11,869 nt of DNA, taken from contig JBMHDM010000013.1 of the NCBI GenBank assembly GCA_049889395.1, positions 1 through 11,869 of the forward strand, given 5' to 3'. Below the pieces are notes generated by a model. That model ran no database searches. It had not been told where the DNA came from and saw only the letters and a list, made by a program, of their open reading frames with translations. The stretch's first letter is position 1; the number at the start of each line of letters is the position of its first letter. Position numbers and translations under genes: made by a program. Source of the DNA: UBA3537 sp049889395 (GTDB lineage Bacteria; Bacteroidota; Bacteroidia; Flavobacteriales; Flavobacteriaceae). Below are positions 1-7,281 of this stretch, piece by piece.

Positions 1-116
1 AAAATGTTCGAAATAGCGGGGTAATTAAGAAAATAAACGGTCAATGGAAAGTAGTACAAATTCACTGGTCTATTGGACTTGAAGGACAAGCCGTGGAATA
101 TGAAATGGCTGAGTAG
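1..116 (+). CDS. SnoaL/NTF2-like family protein, C-terminal fragment
   Basis: An open frame enters from the left edge (first full codon at 3) and ends at TAG 114-116, giving the last 37 residues of a protein. The segment INGQWKVVQIHWS followed by a short tail ending EMAE resembles the final beta strands of SnoaL/NTF2-like (cone-fold) domains. In those, a 'K.nG.WKi.h.H.S' strand is usually close to the C-terminus. Family members are small proteins of about 120-160 residues with varied roles (isomerases, hydrolases, association domains), so no function can be assigned from this fragment. A strong terminator follows 29 bases after the stop, so the gene ends its own transcription unit and is not linked to the module on the right. 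The family call rests on one short motif. Confidence 0.6.
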   Translation, partial: NVRNSGVIKKINGQWKVVQIHWSIGLEGQAVEYEMAE

Positions 117-144
117 TGTGATTTAACCACTAATTAATCCACAA

Positions 145-175
145 AAAAGGCCTCCGAATGGAGGCCTTTTATTTT
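145..175 (+). terminator. Rho-independent terminator after the SnoaL-like gene
   Basis: A perfect 11-bp stem (AAAAGGCCTCC, 145-155, with GGAGGCCTTTT, 160-170) closes a GAAT loop and runs into TTTTATTTT. The flanking A-run on the left also gives a U-tract on the opposite strand. The element may therefore be bidirectional and could also serve the minus-strand araC-type gene that ends at 304. Confidence 0.9.
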
Positions 176-266
176 AATTCATTTGAATACGCATTCCGGC
201 CTGACTTTTCAAAAGATCATTGCTGGAAAAAATTGTTTTTTATAACCACTAAATGAAAATAGCTAA

Positions 267-304
267 AGTTTAAAATCATTATTATCGATTCAATATTAAA
301 ATAC
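267..304. repeat. 38-bp direct repeat, left copy
   Basis: Positions 267-304 match 8812-8849 at 36 of 38 bases, in the same orientation. The differences are T/A at repeat position 13 and A/G at position 18. A shorter stretch of similarity (ACTTTAATT) continues to the right in both copies. This copy abuts the stop codon of the AraC-type gene at 304-306. The two copies bracket the whole carbohydrate module, about 8.5 kb apart. Confidence 0.85.
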
Positions 305-1149
305 TACCTAGAAACTTTAATTAGAATTCTAAACTGATTTGGACTTATCCCTTTAAACTTTTTAAAGGTTCTATTAAAGTGACTTATGCTCTCAAATCCA
401 CTTATGTACGCAATATCTTGTATCGGCATATTAGTTGTTGTTAGCATAAAACAAACTTGTTCAATTCTACTTTGATTTAAAAAGGATACAAAAGAATGTC
501 CTGTATGCTTTTTAAACCACCTACAAAAGGATTGAGGCACCATGTTGGTTAATTCTGCCATCCTATTAACTGTTAATTGCTCATTAAGATGTTCTAAGAT
601 ATAGTTTGTTGTTTTTGTAACTTTTAAATGATTACCAAAGTTATGTAATCGATCAGTGTATTTATTTGAAGACAATAGATTATAATATTTATCATGGCAA
701 AGTTCTTCCAAAATTTCAATGAGCTTTACCAGTCTGGAGGGGTTTGATAGTTTTTCAAAAGATATAATACTTTCAACAACTTTTTTTGTTGGCTTATAAA
801 AATGCATCCCTTGTTTGGCTGTCCTGTACAAGTCGTCAAAAATTTTACATTCATTAAAATGATTGAAAAGCGACGCTTTGAATTGGAAAACATAGGCCTC
901 TTGGTTTTCTTTCTTTGAAGCACTTACCCAATGATGAGGTAAGTTTTTTCCAACAAGAACTAGATCTAAATCCGAAAAAGACGCAATAGAGTCGCCAATA
1001 AATCTTGTGCCTTTACCTTTTGTAATCAATGTAAGTTCTAGTTCTGGATGGTAATGCCAATAGGGCGAAAAAACGGTTTCACTTCTTTTAAAAAAATGAA
1101 ATGACTGTTTTGTTTCTTCGATATTAATATGTTCTAACTGTGGCTTCAT
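304..1149 (-). CDS. AraC-family transcriptional regulator
   Basis: This 281-residue protein has the usual two-domain AraC layout. The N-terminal cupin-like sensor (about residues 15-95) carries WHYHPELELT near 31-40 and a VGKNLPHHW stretch near 66-74, typical of sugar-responsive AraC proteins. The C-terminal DNA-binding domain (about 178-276) has two helix-turn-helix motifs: MAELTNMVPQSFCRWFKKHTG near 197-217, and IQDIAYISGFESISHFNRTFKK followed by GISPNQFR. The length is normal for the family and the ATG at 1147-1149 is the only good start. It is divergent from the PhyH-sulfatase operon, with 133 bases between the two ATG starts. That arrangement suggests it controls that operon, probably as an activator responding to a sugar. 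The inducer cannot be read from the sequence. The similarity to sensors of this kind is clear, but the control of the neighbours is inferred. Confidence 0.93.
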   Translation of the reverse strand: MKPQLEHINIEETKQSFHFFKRSETVFSPYWHYHPELELTLITKGKGTRFIGDSIASFSDLDLVLVGKNLPHHWVSASKKENQEAYVFQFKASLFNHFNECKIFDDLYRTAKQGMHFYKPTKKVVESIISFEKLSNPSRLVKLIEILEELCHDKYYNLLSSNKYTDRLHNFGNHLKVTKTTNYILEHLNEQLTVNRMAELTNMVPQSFCRWFKKHTGHSFVSFLNQSRIEQVCFMLTTTNMPIQDIAYISGFESISHFNRTFKKFKGISPNQFRILIKVSR

Positions 1150-1170
1150 ATGTTGTAAATTAACTAAAAA

Positions 1171-1190
1171 TACATTAAATTACATTAATA
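1171..1190. promoter_or_regulatory. Tandem 10-bp direct repeat in the divergent promoter region
   Basis: TACATTAAAT is followed immediately by TACATTAATA (9 of 10 identical), a spacing of about one helical turn. AraC-family proteins commonly bind tandem direct half-sites, so this is a candidate operator for the adjacent regulator. The region is very AT-rich, which makes chance repeats more likely. Confidence 0.4.
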
Positions 1191-1210
1191 AACGTTTAAA
1201 TATGCATATT
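1189..1210. promoter_or_regulatory. Two adjoining palindromes, possible operator
   Basis: TAAACGTTTA (1189-1198) is a perfect 10-bp palindrome. AATATGCATATT (1199-1210), also perfect, adjoins it directly. Both lie between the divergent AraC-type and PhyH genes. The first has the CG-centred symmetry seen in LacI-type sites, but no LacI-type gene is in the window. The function is unproven. Confidence 0.3.
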
Positions 1211-1250
1211 ATTGGTTGATTTCCGCAAATAAAGAACTTTCAGCAACCAT

Positions 1251-1258
1251 TACTTTTG
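1251..1258 (+). promoter_or_regulatory. Bacteroidota-type -7 promoter element for the operon
   Basis: TACTTTTG matches the Bacteroidota -7 consensus TAnnTTTG at every fixed base. Transcription would then start near 1265, leaving a short leader before the ATG at 1283. No convincing -33 TTG was found at the usual spacing, so the promoter is only half supported. The last three bases of the element are the TTG that could be misread as a start codon for the next gene. Confidence 0.5.
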
Positions 1259-1282
1259 GAACTAAATAAAAAGATATTAGCG

Positions 1283-2095
1283 ATGCCTACCAAAACAATT
1301 TTACAAGAAGATTATTCGTTAACAGAAGAACAGATTACTTTTTATCATAAGCATAGGTATATTAAATTAAAACATGTACTTGACAATGAAACCTTGGCTT
1401 ATTTCAATGCAATTATCAGTAGTAAAGTAAATGAACTAAATGAAGAGGATATTCCTTTAGAAAATCGTTCTACCTACGGAAAAGCCTTTTTACAATTATT
1501 CAATCTTTGGATAAAAGATGAAGAAATTAAAAGTTTGATTTTTAGCAAACGGTTGGCAAAAATTGCATCAGATTTAATGCAAGTAGATGGTGTACGGTTA
1601 TATCATGACCAAGCCCTCTTTAAAGAAGCTGGTGGTGGTATAACACCATGGCACGCAGACCAACACTACTGGCCATTAACAACTGACAAAACCATTACCG
1701 CTTGGATTCCACTACAAGAAACTCCTTTAGATATGGGGCCTCTAGAATTTAGTGCAGGTAGTCATGAAATTCTCGAAGGAAGAGAACTATCTATAAGTGA
1801 TGATAGTGAAATTCAAATTGAAAAACGTCTAAAAGTTACAGACTTTAAGCACATCATAGAACCTTTTGATGCTGGTGAGATAAGCTTTCATTCGGGTTGG
1901 GTTTTTCATCGTGCTGGTGCGAATACCACAGACCAAATACGGAAAGTGATGACCATAATATATATGGATAAGGATATGGTACTAAAAAAACCATCTAATG
2001 ATGGACAGCAAAACGATTGGGAAACATGGTGCCCAGGAGCTAAAATAGGTGAAGTAATAAGCACACCCTTAAACCCTGTACTATATGGAAATTAA
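1283..2095 (+). CDS. PhyH-family Fe(II)/2-oxoglutarate dioxygenase
   Basis: The product is a 270-residue cytoplasmic protein of the phytanoyl-CoA dioxygenase (PhyH) family, which couples 2-oxoglutarate decarboxylation to oxidation of a substrate. The iron triad is visible as H124 and D126 in TPWHADQHYW and H209 in VFHRAGANTT. R220 in QIRKVM is placed to bind 2-oxoglutarate. The fold from about 15 to 230 is complete and there is no signal peptide. The frame can be extended upstream to a TTG at 1256, but that TTG is part of the likely -7 promoter element, so ATG 1283 is chosen. It is the first gene of the operon. The substrate is unknown. Given the sulfatases and sugar porter downstream, it may oxidise an imported modified monosaccharide, for example removing a methyl ether or sulfate; this is inference. 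The family is large, and closeness to true phytanoyl-CoA enzymes is not implied. Confidence 0.9.
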   Translation: MPTKTILQEDYSLTEEQITFYHKHRYIKLKHVLDNETLAYFNAIISSKVNELNEEDIPLENRSTYGKAFLQLFNLWIKDEEIKSLIFSKRLAKIASDLMQVDGVRLYHDQALFKEAGGGITPWHADQHYWPLTTDKTITAWIPLQETPLDMGPLEFSAGSHEILEGRELSISDDSEIQIEKRLKVTDFKHIIEPFDAGEISFHSGWVFHRAGANTTDQIRKVMTIIYMDKDMVLKKPSNDGQQNDWETWCPGAKIGEVISTPLNPVLYGN

Positions 2096-2168
2096 ATATC
2101 TGTGTCCATATTGGGGAAGTGAAGATTTTCAAAGAATGAAAGATTACTTAAAATCGCAGCTATCATGA
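2085..2168 (+). pseudogene. Remnant of a sugar-phosphate isomerase/epimerase-like gene (27 codons)
   Basis: The ATG at 2085 lies inside the last codons of the PhyH gene and the TGA (2166-2168) overlaps the ATG of the DUF1680 gene. The 27-residue frame is thus spaced exactly like a translated operon gene. Its start, MEIKYLCPYWGSED, resembles the N-terminus of TIM-barrel sugar-phosphate isomerase/epimerase (AP endonuclease family 2) proteins, where the first beta strand carries a 'kyfcP.WG.e' pattern. The rest (MKDYLKSQLS) resembles a typical C-terminal helix. The simplest reading is an in-frame internal deletion of a gene that once filled this slot, leaving both ends. A functional small peptide or leader for translational coupling is the alternative. 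The family match is from memory and short. Confidence 0.45.
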
Positions 2169-4210
2169 AGAAAATAGTTAGCATTATATCAGTATTAACA
2201 TTGTTTGCTTGTAAAGAGCGAAAACAAAATTCTCAAGGTGAAAATTTTAGTAACAGTATAGATAATGTAGAAAAAAATATTGTTGATGATTCTGAGCAGC
2301 TAAAGTTTTTCAATAATCCAAAGCAACCCTTACAACCAAAATTTGAACAATTCACGTCGGGAAGTATATACCCCAAAGGATGGATTCTTAGTATGATGCA
2401 AAGCGATTTGCAGCAAGGTATTGTGGGCGCTTTAGATGAGCTGTATCCAGGAATTAATTCAGACGACTTATATAACACTGCACGTCGTGGCGGAATGGAA
2501 GATATTCCAGAAATGGGTGATTTGGTATTGACAGGTGCAGCTTGGGAAAAATCTATTATGTGGTGGAATGCTGAAACCATAGGTAACTGGTGGGACGGAT
2601 TTATAAGACATGCTTTTTTAACTAACGATACAAAAGCCATTCAACAATCTCACGATGTGATTAAAAATTTGCTGGCATCACAAGATGATGATGGTTACAT
2701 CGGGATCTACAAACCTAACTTACGTTACCAACACGAAGGTTCTAATGGCGAACTTTGGGCACAAACAACGGCTTTTAGAACCATGTTGGCTTACTATGAG
2801 TTTACGCAAGACAAATCAGTTTTAGACGCTGTTGAAAAAGCAATGCAATTAACTATTAGAAATTATGGTGAAACAGCTAAAAATCCGTTTTATCTAAAAA
2901 ATGCTTTTGGTGGAGTTACGCACGGATTAATGCTTACTGACGTTTGCGAAGCCTTATTCAGAATTACAAAAGATGAAACGTATCAAGATTATGCGACGTA
3001 TTTGTATAAAGCCTTTTCGACCTTTTCAATAAACCGTTCATTTAACGATTTGCGATATCCCTATTTAAAGGAAAAAGATTCACTTTTTGAGGGTCACGGT
3101 GTACATACTTACGAGCACATTCGTACAATGGTAAACGCCTATTATAATACAGGCTATCCAGAGCTAAAAACTGCATTTAATAATATGTTGACAAAGTTAG
3201 AGTCTGTGATTTTACCAAGTGGTGCCGGACATGCCGATGAATGGCTTGTGAAAAAAAAGGCAGACCCGTCTAAAACAGCTTCAGAGTACTGCAGTATGTT
3301 AGAATTAAGAAATTCTTACGGTAGTTTAATACAAAAAACTGGAGATATTTCTTTTGCAGATGCTGCTGAAAAGCTCACTTATAATGCAATGCTTGGCAGT
3401 AGAAACAAACAAGGCACGGCAATTACTTATAGTAAATTAGACAACTGTTATTTGCTAGATGGCAAACAACACCATGGCAATGACGAAAAAGTAGAACCAC
3501 GCTATAAATACTCACCAACACATTCAGAACCTGCTGTTTGTTGTGTACCAAATTACAGCAGGAATTTTCCATATTTCTTAGAACAGATGTGGATGAAATC
3601 TGAAAATGGTATTGCATCTGTAATGTTTGGACCTTCAAAACTCACAACACAAATTGAAGAGGCCGAAGTTACTATCGAACAAATTACAAAATATCCAATG
3701 TCTGATGAGGTGACGTATAGATTAACGATGGAAAAACCAAAATCGTTCAGTTTTCAAATCAGACAACCAGAATGGTCTAGCGGATTAGAAAGTAATATTG
3801 AGTTAGGTGATTTGAAAGATGGATTTTATACAATTTCAAAAGAATGGAAAAATGGCGATGAGATAGCTATCAAATTCAATAACGAAATCAAGCAGCATAA
3901 AGCTTTAAATAATGAAATTTATTTGCAACGTGGCCCCATTGTTTTTGCCTACGAAATCCCACACCGAGAAGAAACTATCAAAACATTTGGATTCCAAAAC
4001 TTCAGGGATTATCACTGTTTCCCCTCAAATGATACATACAAAAGTTTACGGTTTATGAATATCGCTTCGTTTAAAATTGATGAAGATAAAAACCTAAAAG
4101 GCGAATTATATAATTTCTCTCAACAGAAAAGAACTAATATTACTTTGACGCCTATGGGAAAAACAGTGCTTAGAAGGGTGACTTTCCCTATATTTAATAC
4201 TTCAAAATGA
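2165..4210 (+). CDS. DUF1680 / GH127-type glycoside hydrolase lipoprotein
   Basis: The product has 681 residues. A lipoprotein signal (hydrophobic run, then LFAC with Cys16) sends it to the periplasm or cell surface. The body is an (alpha/alpha)6 barrel of the DUF1680 type followed by a beta-sandwich from about 480. The zinc-cysteine active site known from the GH127 beta-L-arabinofuranosidase HypBA1 is intact: Glu374 and Cys376 in SEYCSM, and Cys459-Cys460 in AVCCVPN, where the second-shell zinc ligands and the nucleophile sit in that enzyme. A GHGVHTYEH segment near 310-318 aligns with the conserved His region of the family. Length is normal. Relatives act on beta-L-arabinofuranosides, and some marine GH127 members act on 3,6-anhydro-galactose units of carrageenan. 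With two sulfatases next door, an exo-acting role on a sulfated polysaccharide is likely, but the substrate cannot be fixed. It starts with an ATGA overlap with the preceding small frame. Confidence 0.88.
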   Translation: MKKIVSIISVLTLFACKERKQNSQGENFSNSIDNVEKNIVDDSEQLKFFNNPKQPLQPKFEQFTSGSIYPKGWILSMMQSDLQQGIVGALDELYPGINSDDLYNTARRGGMEDIPEMGDLVLTGAAWEKSIMWWNAETIGNWWDGFIRHAFLTNDTKAIQQSHDVIKNLLASQDDDGYIGIYKPNLRYQHEGSNGELWAQTTAFRTMLAYYEFTQDKSVLDAVEKAMQLTIRNYGETAKNPFYLKNAFGGVTHGLMLTDVCEALFRITKDETYQDYATYLYKAFSTFSINRSFNDLRYPYLKEKDSLFEGHGVHTYEHIRTMVNAYYNTGYPELKTAFNNMLTKLESVILPSGAGHADEWLVKKKADPSKTASEYCSMLELRNSYGSLIQKTGDISFADAAEKLTYNAMLGSRNKQGTAITYSKLDNCYLLDGKQHHGNDEKVEPRYKYSPTHSEPAVCCVPNYSRNFPYFLEQMWMKSENGIASVMFGPSKLTTQIEEAEVTIEQITKYPMSDEVTYRLTMEKPKSFSFQIRQPEWSSGLESNIELGDLKDGFYTISKEWKNGDEIAIKFNNEIKQHKALNNEIYLQRGPIVFAYEIPHREETIKTFGFQNFRDYHCFPSNDTYKSLRFMNIASFKIDEDKNLKGELYNFSQQKRTNITLTPMGKTVLRRVTFPIFNTSK

Positions 4211-5634
4211 ATTTTATGAAATCTTTACTAGGATTAGCGCTTTGCCTCATAGCTACGAGCTGTAAAACACAAACAAAAGCAGATTCCACCTTCTCAAGCC
4301 CGGCCAATGTAGCACACCCAAATATCATTTTATTGATTGGTGATGACCAAGGTTATCCATACTTTGGATTTATGGGAGCCGATTACCTCCAAACACCAAA
4401 CATGGATAAGTTAGCTGCAAGTGGAACTTTATTTACTGAAGGTTATGTGTCTGACAACCATTGTAGGCCTTCCTTACAAACATTACTTACTGGAACTCTG
4501 CCTATAGACTATTACAACAGAGCAGGCAAATTATTTGAAAGTATGGTAAAAGAAAAACAGATCCCAAAAGACTCTACAAAAGCATTTTTAAATTACTTTG
4601 ACAAAAGGTCACTTCACATGAAAAACTATAATACGCTGCCTAAGTTATTACAAAATGAAGGTTATGTCAGCTTTCAAGGAGGAAAATGGTGGGAATTTAA
4701 TTATGAAAATGGAGGTTTTACGCATGGAATGACTAATGGATGGACAGAGGAAGAACAAAAAACTAAAGATTGGTTTATAAAGCATATGGGAGGGGATGGT
4801 ATGGATTTAGCTCGGGTAACCAACCAACCCGCATATGATTTTTTAGAAGAAACTAACGGGAAACCCTTTTTTATGTGGTTTGCACCCTCGCTTCCTCACT
4901 ATCCATTCGATGCGCCTGAAAAATATTATAATCTATACAAGGATAAGGATATGTCTGAATCTGCAAAACAATATTATGCAAACTGTACTTGGTTTGATGA
5001 TGCTTGGGGCGAATTAGTGGCGTACCTAAAGGAAAAGAATTTGTTACAAAATACCTTAATTATTTATGTTAATGATAATGGTTGGGAACAAGACCCAAAG
5101 CAAGAATTTTGGTACGATTCTATGCGTTCACATAACGGAGGGGACAAAGGAAAAGGTTCCATTTACGATATGTCATTCCGTTCACCCATTATTTTTTCAT
5201 ATCCGAATCACATTAAAGCCAATACAATTTCAAAAGCATTGATTCACAGTTCAGATATTCCTGCAACCATATTAGATTATGTAGGTATTGATATTCCAGA
5301 TGATTATTTTGGTATGTCCTATAAATCAATATTAGATGGGAAAAAGCAAGCCCTCCGAAATTCGGTATATGGCAATGTTGTTACTACAAGAAGTGACGAT
5401 CCAAATAATATGATGGGAGATCACGTAAATGGATATTGGATAAGGCAAGAGCATTGGTTTTTACGCTGGCATGAAACAAAAAATGAACTTGAACTTTTTG
5501 ATTTAGATAATGATCCAAAAAATGATTTCAACTTGTCTGAACAGTATCCAGACATCACAAAACAACTTTTAGAGCAATTAAAATTATACAAAAAAAGATA
5601 TGGTAATGATTGGAGACTTGAAATTTACAATTAA
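4207..5634 (+). CDS. Lipoprotein S1-family sulfatase with altered active-site motif
   Basis: This 475-residue protein belongs to the formylglycine-dependent (S1) sulfatases, which hydrolyse sulfate esters, here presumably on an algal oligosaccharide. It has a lipoprotein signal ending ATSC (Cys19). Metal ligands are present as Asp46-Asp47 (GDDQG) and Asp290-Asn291 (VNDNGW). The formylglycine Cys is Cys86, but the motif reads C-R-P-S-L, with Leu90 where CxPSR has Arg. The usual G-K-W-H motif is G-K-W-W (Lys160, Trp162), so the canonical His is also replaced. His231 (PHYP) and Lys314/Lys316 near the later sulfate-binding Lys are retained. Two concordant changes suggest a distinct subfamily rather than decay, because the rest of the fold and frame is clean. 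The ATG overlaps the stop of the DUF1680 gene (ATGA); a second ATG three codons in (4216) is an alternative start. The specific sulfated sugar is unknown. Confidence 0.9.
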   Translation: MNFMKSLLGLALCLIATSCKTQTKADSTFSSPANVAHPNIILLIGDDQGYPYFGFMGADYLQTPNMDKLAASGTLFTEGYVSDNHCRPSLQTLLTGTLPIDYYNRAGKLFESMVKEKQIPKDSTKAFLNYFDKRSLHMKNYNTLPKLLQNEGYVSFQGGKWWEFNYENGGFTHGMTNGWTEEEQKTKDWFIKHMGGDGMDLARVTNQPAYDFLEETNGKPFFMWFAPSLPHYPFDAPEKYYNLYKDKDMSESAKQYYANCTWFDDAWGELVAYLKEKNLLQNTLIIYVNDNGWEQDPKQEFWYDSMRSHNGGDKGKGSIYDMSFRSPIIFSYPNHIKANTISKALIHSSDIPATILDYVGIDIPDDYFGMSYKSILDGKKQALRNSVYGNVVTTRSDDPNNMMGDHVNGYWIRQEHWFLRWHETKNELELFDLDNDPKNDFNLSEQYPDITKQLLEQLKLYKKRYGNDWRLEIYN

Positions 5635-7264
5635 ACATCGAATTTTTTTATACCTGCTATTTTTAGGGTTTAATGTATTTAATTGCAAGAACACCACAGA
5701 TAACATGAATTCAGAAAACCGTAAGTCCCCCAATATCATTTTCATCATGACCGACGATCATGCTTATCAAGCGATTAGTGCCTATGGGTCAAAATTAATG
5801 GAAACACCAAATATAGATCGTTTGGCTAATGAGGGTATGTTGTTTAATAAAGGCTATGTTACAAATTCTATCTGTTCGCCAAGTAGAGCTGTTGCCTTAA
5901 CAGGAAAATTTAGCCATTTAAATGGTGTGCGTGATAACTTGGATGTATTCGATTCTACACAAGTAACCTTCCCAAAAATTTTACAAAAACAAGGCTATCA
6001 AACAGCCATTGTAGGCAAATGGCATTTAAAATCAGAACCGACTGGGTTTGACTATTGGAAAGTATTACCAAACCAAGGACACTATTACGATCCCGAATTT
6101 AGGACACCAAATGGAATTGTAAAAGAAGAAGGTTATGTAACAGACGTAACTACCGATTTAGCTTTAAACTATTTAGATTCTTTAAGAGATAAAGAGAAAC
6201 CTTTCCTATTAATGTACCATCATAAAGCACCGCATCGACAATGGTGGCCAAGTATTGAAGATTTAGAAGCTTATAAAGATTCAGAAATTTCATCGCCAGC
6301 AACCTTATATGATACTTATGTAAATCGAGGAACGGCGGCAAAGGAAGCTGAAATGCGCATTAATGACCACATGGCATTGTCAATGGACAATAAAATACGA
6401 CCAGACCTATTAAAAACAATGAATCTAGAAGAGTTTTTAAGCTGGTATGAATCGTCTTATTTGGAGCGATACAATCGTTTAAATAATGAAGAAAAACGAA
6501 AATGGGACGCAGTATATGGACCAATTAACGAGGACTTTAGAAAAAATACACCACAAGGTGAAGCGCTAACGTATTGGAAATATCAGCGCTATATGCAGGA
6601 CTATTTAGCCGCTTTAAAAAGTGTAGATAGAAATATTGGTCGTTTGTTAGACTATTTAGAGCAAAACAATTTAGCAGAAAACACAATTATTATTTACACC
6701 TCAGACCAAGGGTTTTATTTGGGTGAACATGGATGGTTTGACAAACGTTTTATGTACGAACCCTCATTTAGGACCCCTTTGATAATAAAATATCCTAAAC
6801 TAATTAAAGCCGGTAGTATAAATAACAATCTAGTTCAAAACGTTGATTTTGCACCAACGTTTTTAGATTTGTCTGGAGCAGAAATTCCTAACGATATGCA
6901 AGGTGAGAGTCTGTTGCCATTATTTAGTAATGATAATAACTCTAACTGGAGAGATGCATTGTATTATCATTATTATGAATATCCTGGAATTCATATGGTA
7001 AAACGTCACTATGGCGTCAGGACAGAACGATATAAATTAATTCACTTCTATTATGACATTGATGAGTGGGAGTTATACGATTTAGAAAAAGACCCTGAAG
7101 AATTGAATAATGTTTATGATAACCTAGATTATAAAGTAGTGCAACAAGAAATGCATAATCGATTGGATGAATTAAGAATTCAATATAAAGACAACTCGGA
7201 TAGTTTAAATCAACAATGGATTGAAAGCGACATCTATCGACTTAAGTCTTTAGGATGGTATTAA
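5600..7264 (+). CDS. Lipoprotein S1-family sulfatase (canonical active site)
   Basis: The product has up to 554 residues and is a formylglycine-dependent sulfatase with a complete catalytic set: Asp52-Asp53 (TDDHAY), Cys92 in CSPSR with Arg96, Lys140 and His142 (GKWHLK), His212 (APHRQW), Asp369-Gln370 (SDQGFY) and Lys382 (DKRFMYE). The overall pattern recalls the GlcNAc-6-sulfatase/S1_11-like group from Bacteroidota polysaccharide loci, by memory only, so the subfamily is open. It overlaps the preceding sulfatase gene by 35 bases. The start is uncertain: ATG 5600, ATG 5606 or TTG 5618 are possible. The last gives the most natural signal peptide (KFTIKHR, then a hydrophobic run to Cys29 in VFNC). 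An Asn before the lipid Cys is unusual, so lipidation is likely but not sure. It probably works together with the first sulfatase and the DUF1680 enzyme in stepwise desulfation and cleavage of one glycan. Confidence 0.93.
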   Translation: MVMIGDLKFTIKHRIFLYLLFLGFNVFNCKNTTDNMNSENRKSPNIIFIMTDDHAYQAISAYGSKLMETPNIDRLANEGMLFNKGYVTNSICSPSRAVALTGKFSHLNGVRDNLDVFDSTQVTFPKILQKQGYQTAIVGKWHLKSEPTGFDYWKVLPNQGHYYDPEFRTPNGIVKEEGYVTDVTTDLALNYLDSLRDKEKPFLLMYHHKAPHRQWWPSIEDLEAYKDSEISSPATLYDTYVNRGTAAKEAEMRINDHMALSMDNKIRPDLLKTMNLEEFLSWYESSYLERYNRLNNEEKRKWDAVYGPINEDFRKNTPQGEALTYWKYQRYMQDYLAALKSVDRNIGRLLDYLEQNNLAENTIIIYTSDQGFYLGEHGWFDKRFMYEPSFRTPLIIKYPKLIKAGSINNNLVQNVDFAPTFLDLSGAEIPNDMQGESLLPLFSNDNNSNWRDALYYHYYEYPGIHMVKRHYGVRTERYKLIHFYYDIDEWELYDLEKDPEELNNVYDNLDYKVVQQEMHNRLDELRIQYKDNSDSLNQQWIESDIYRLKSLGWY

Positions 7265-7281
7265 TTTAAATAAAAAATAGA

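Noticed and set aside
2233..2640. Minus-strand frame of 135 codons inside the DUF1680 gene
   Set aside because: It lies wholly within a well-supported gene on the other strand and has no family-like motifs or promoter.
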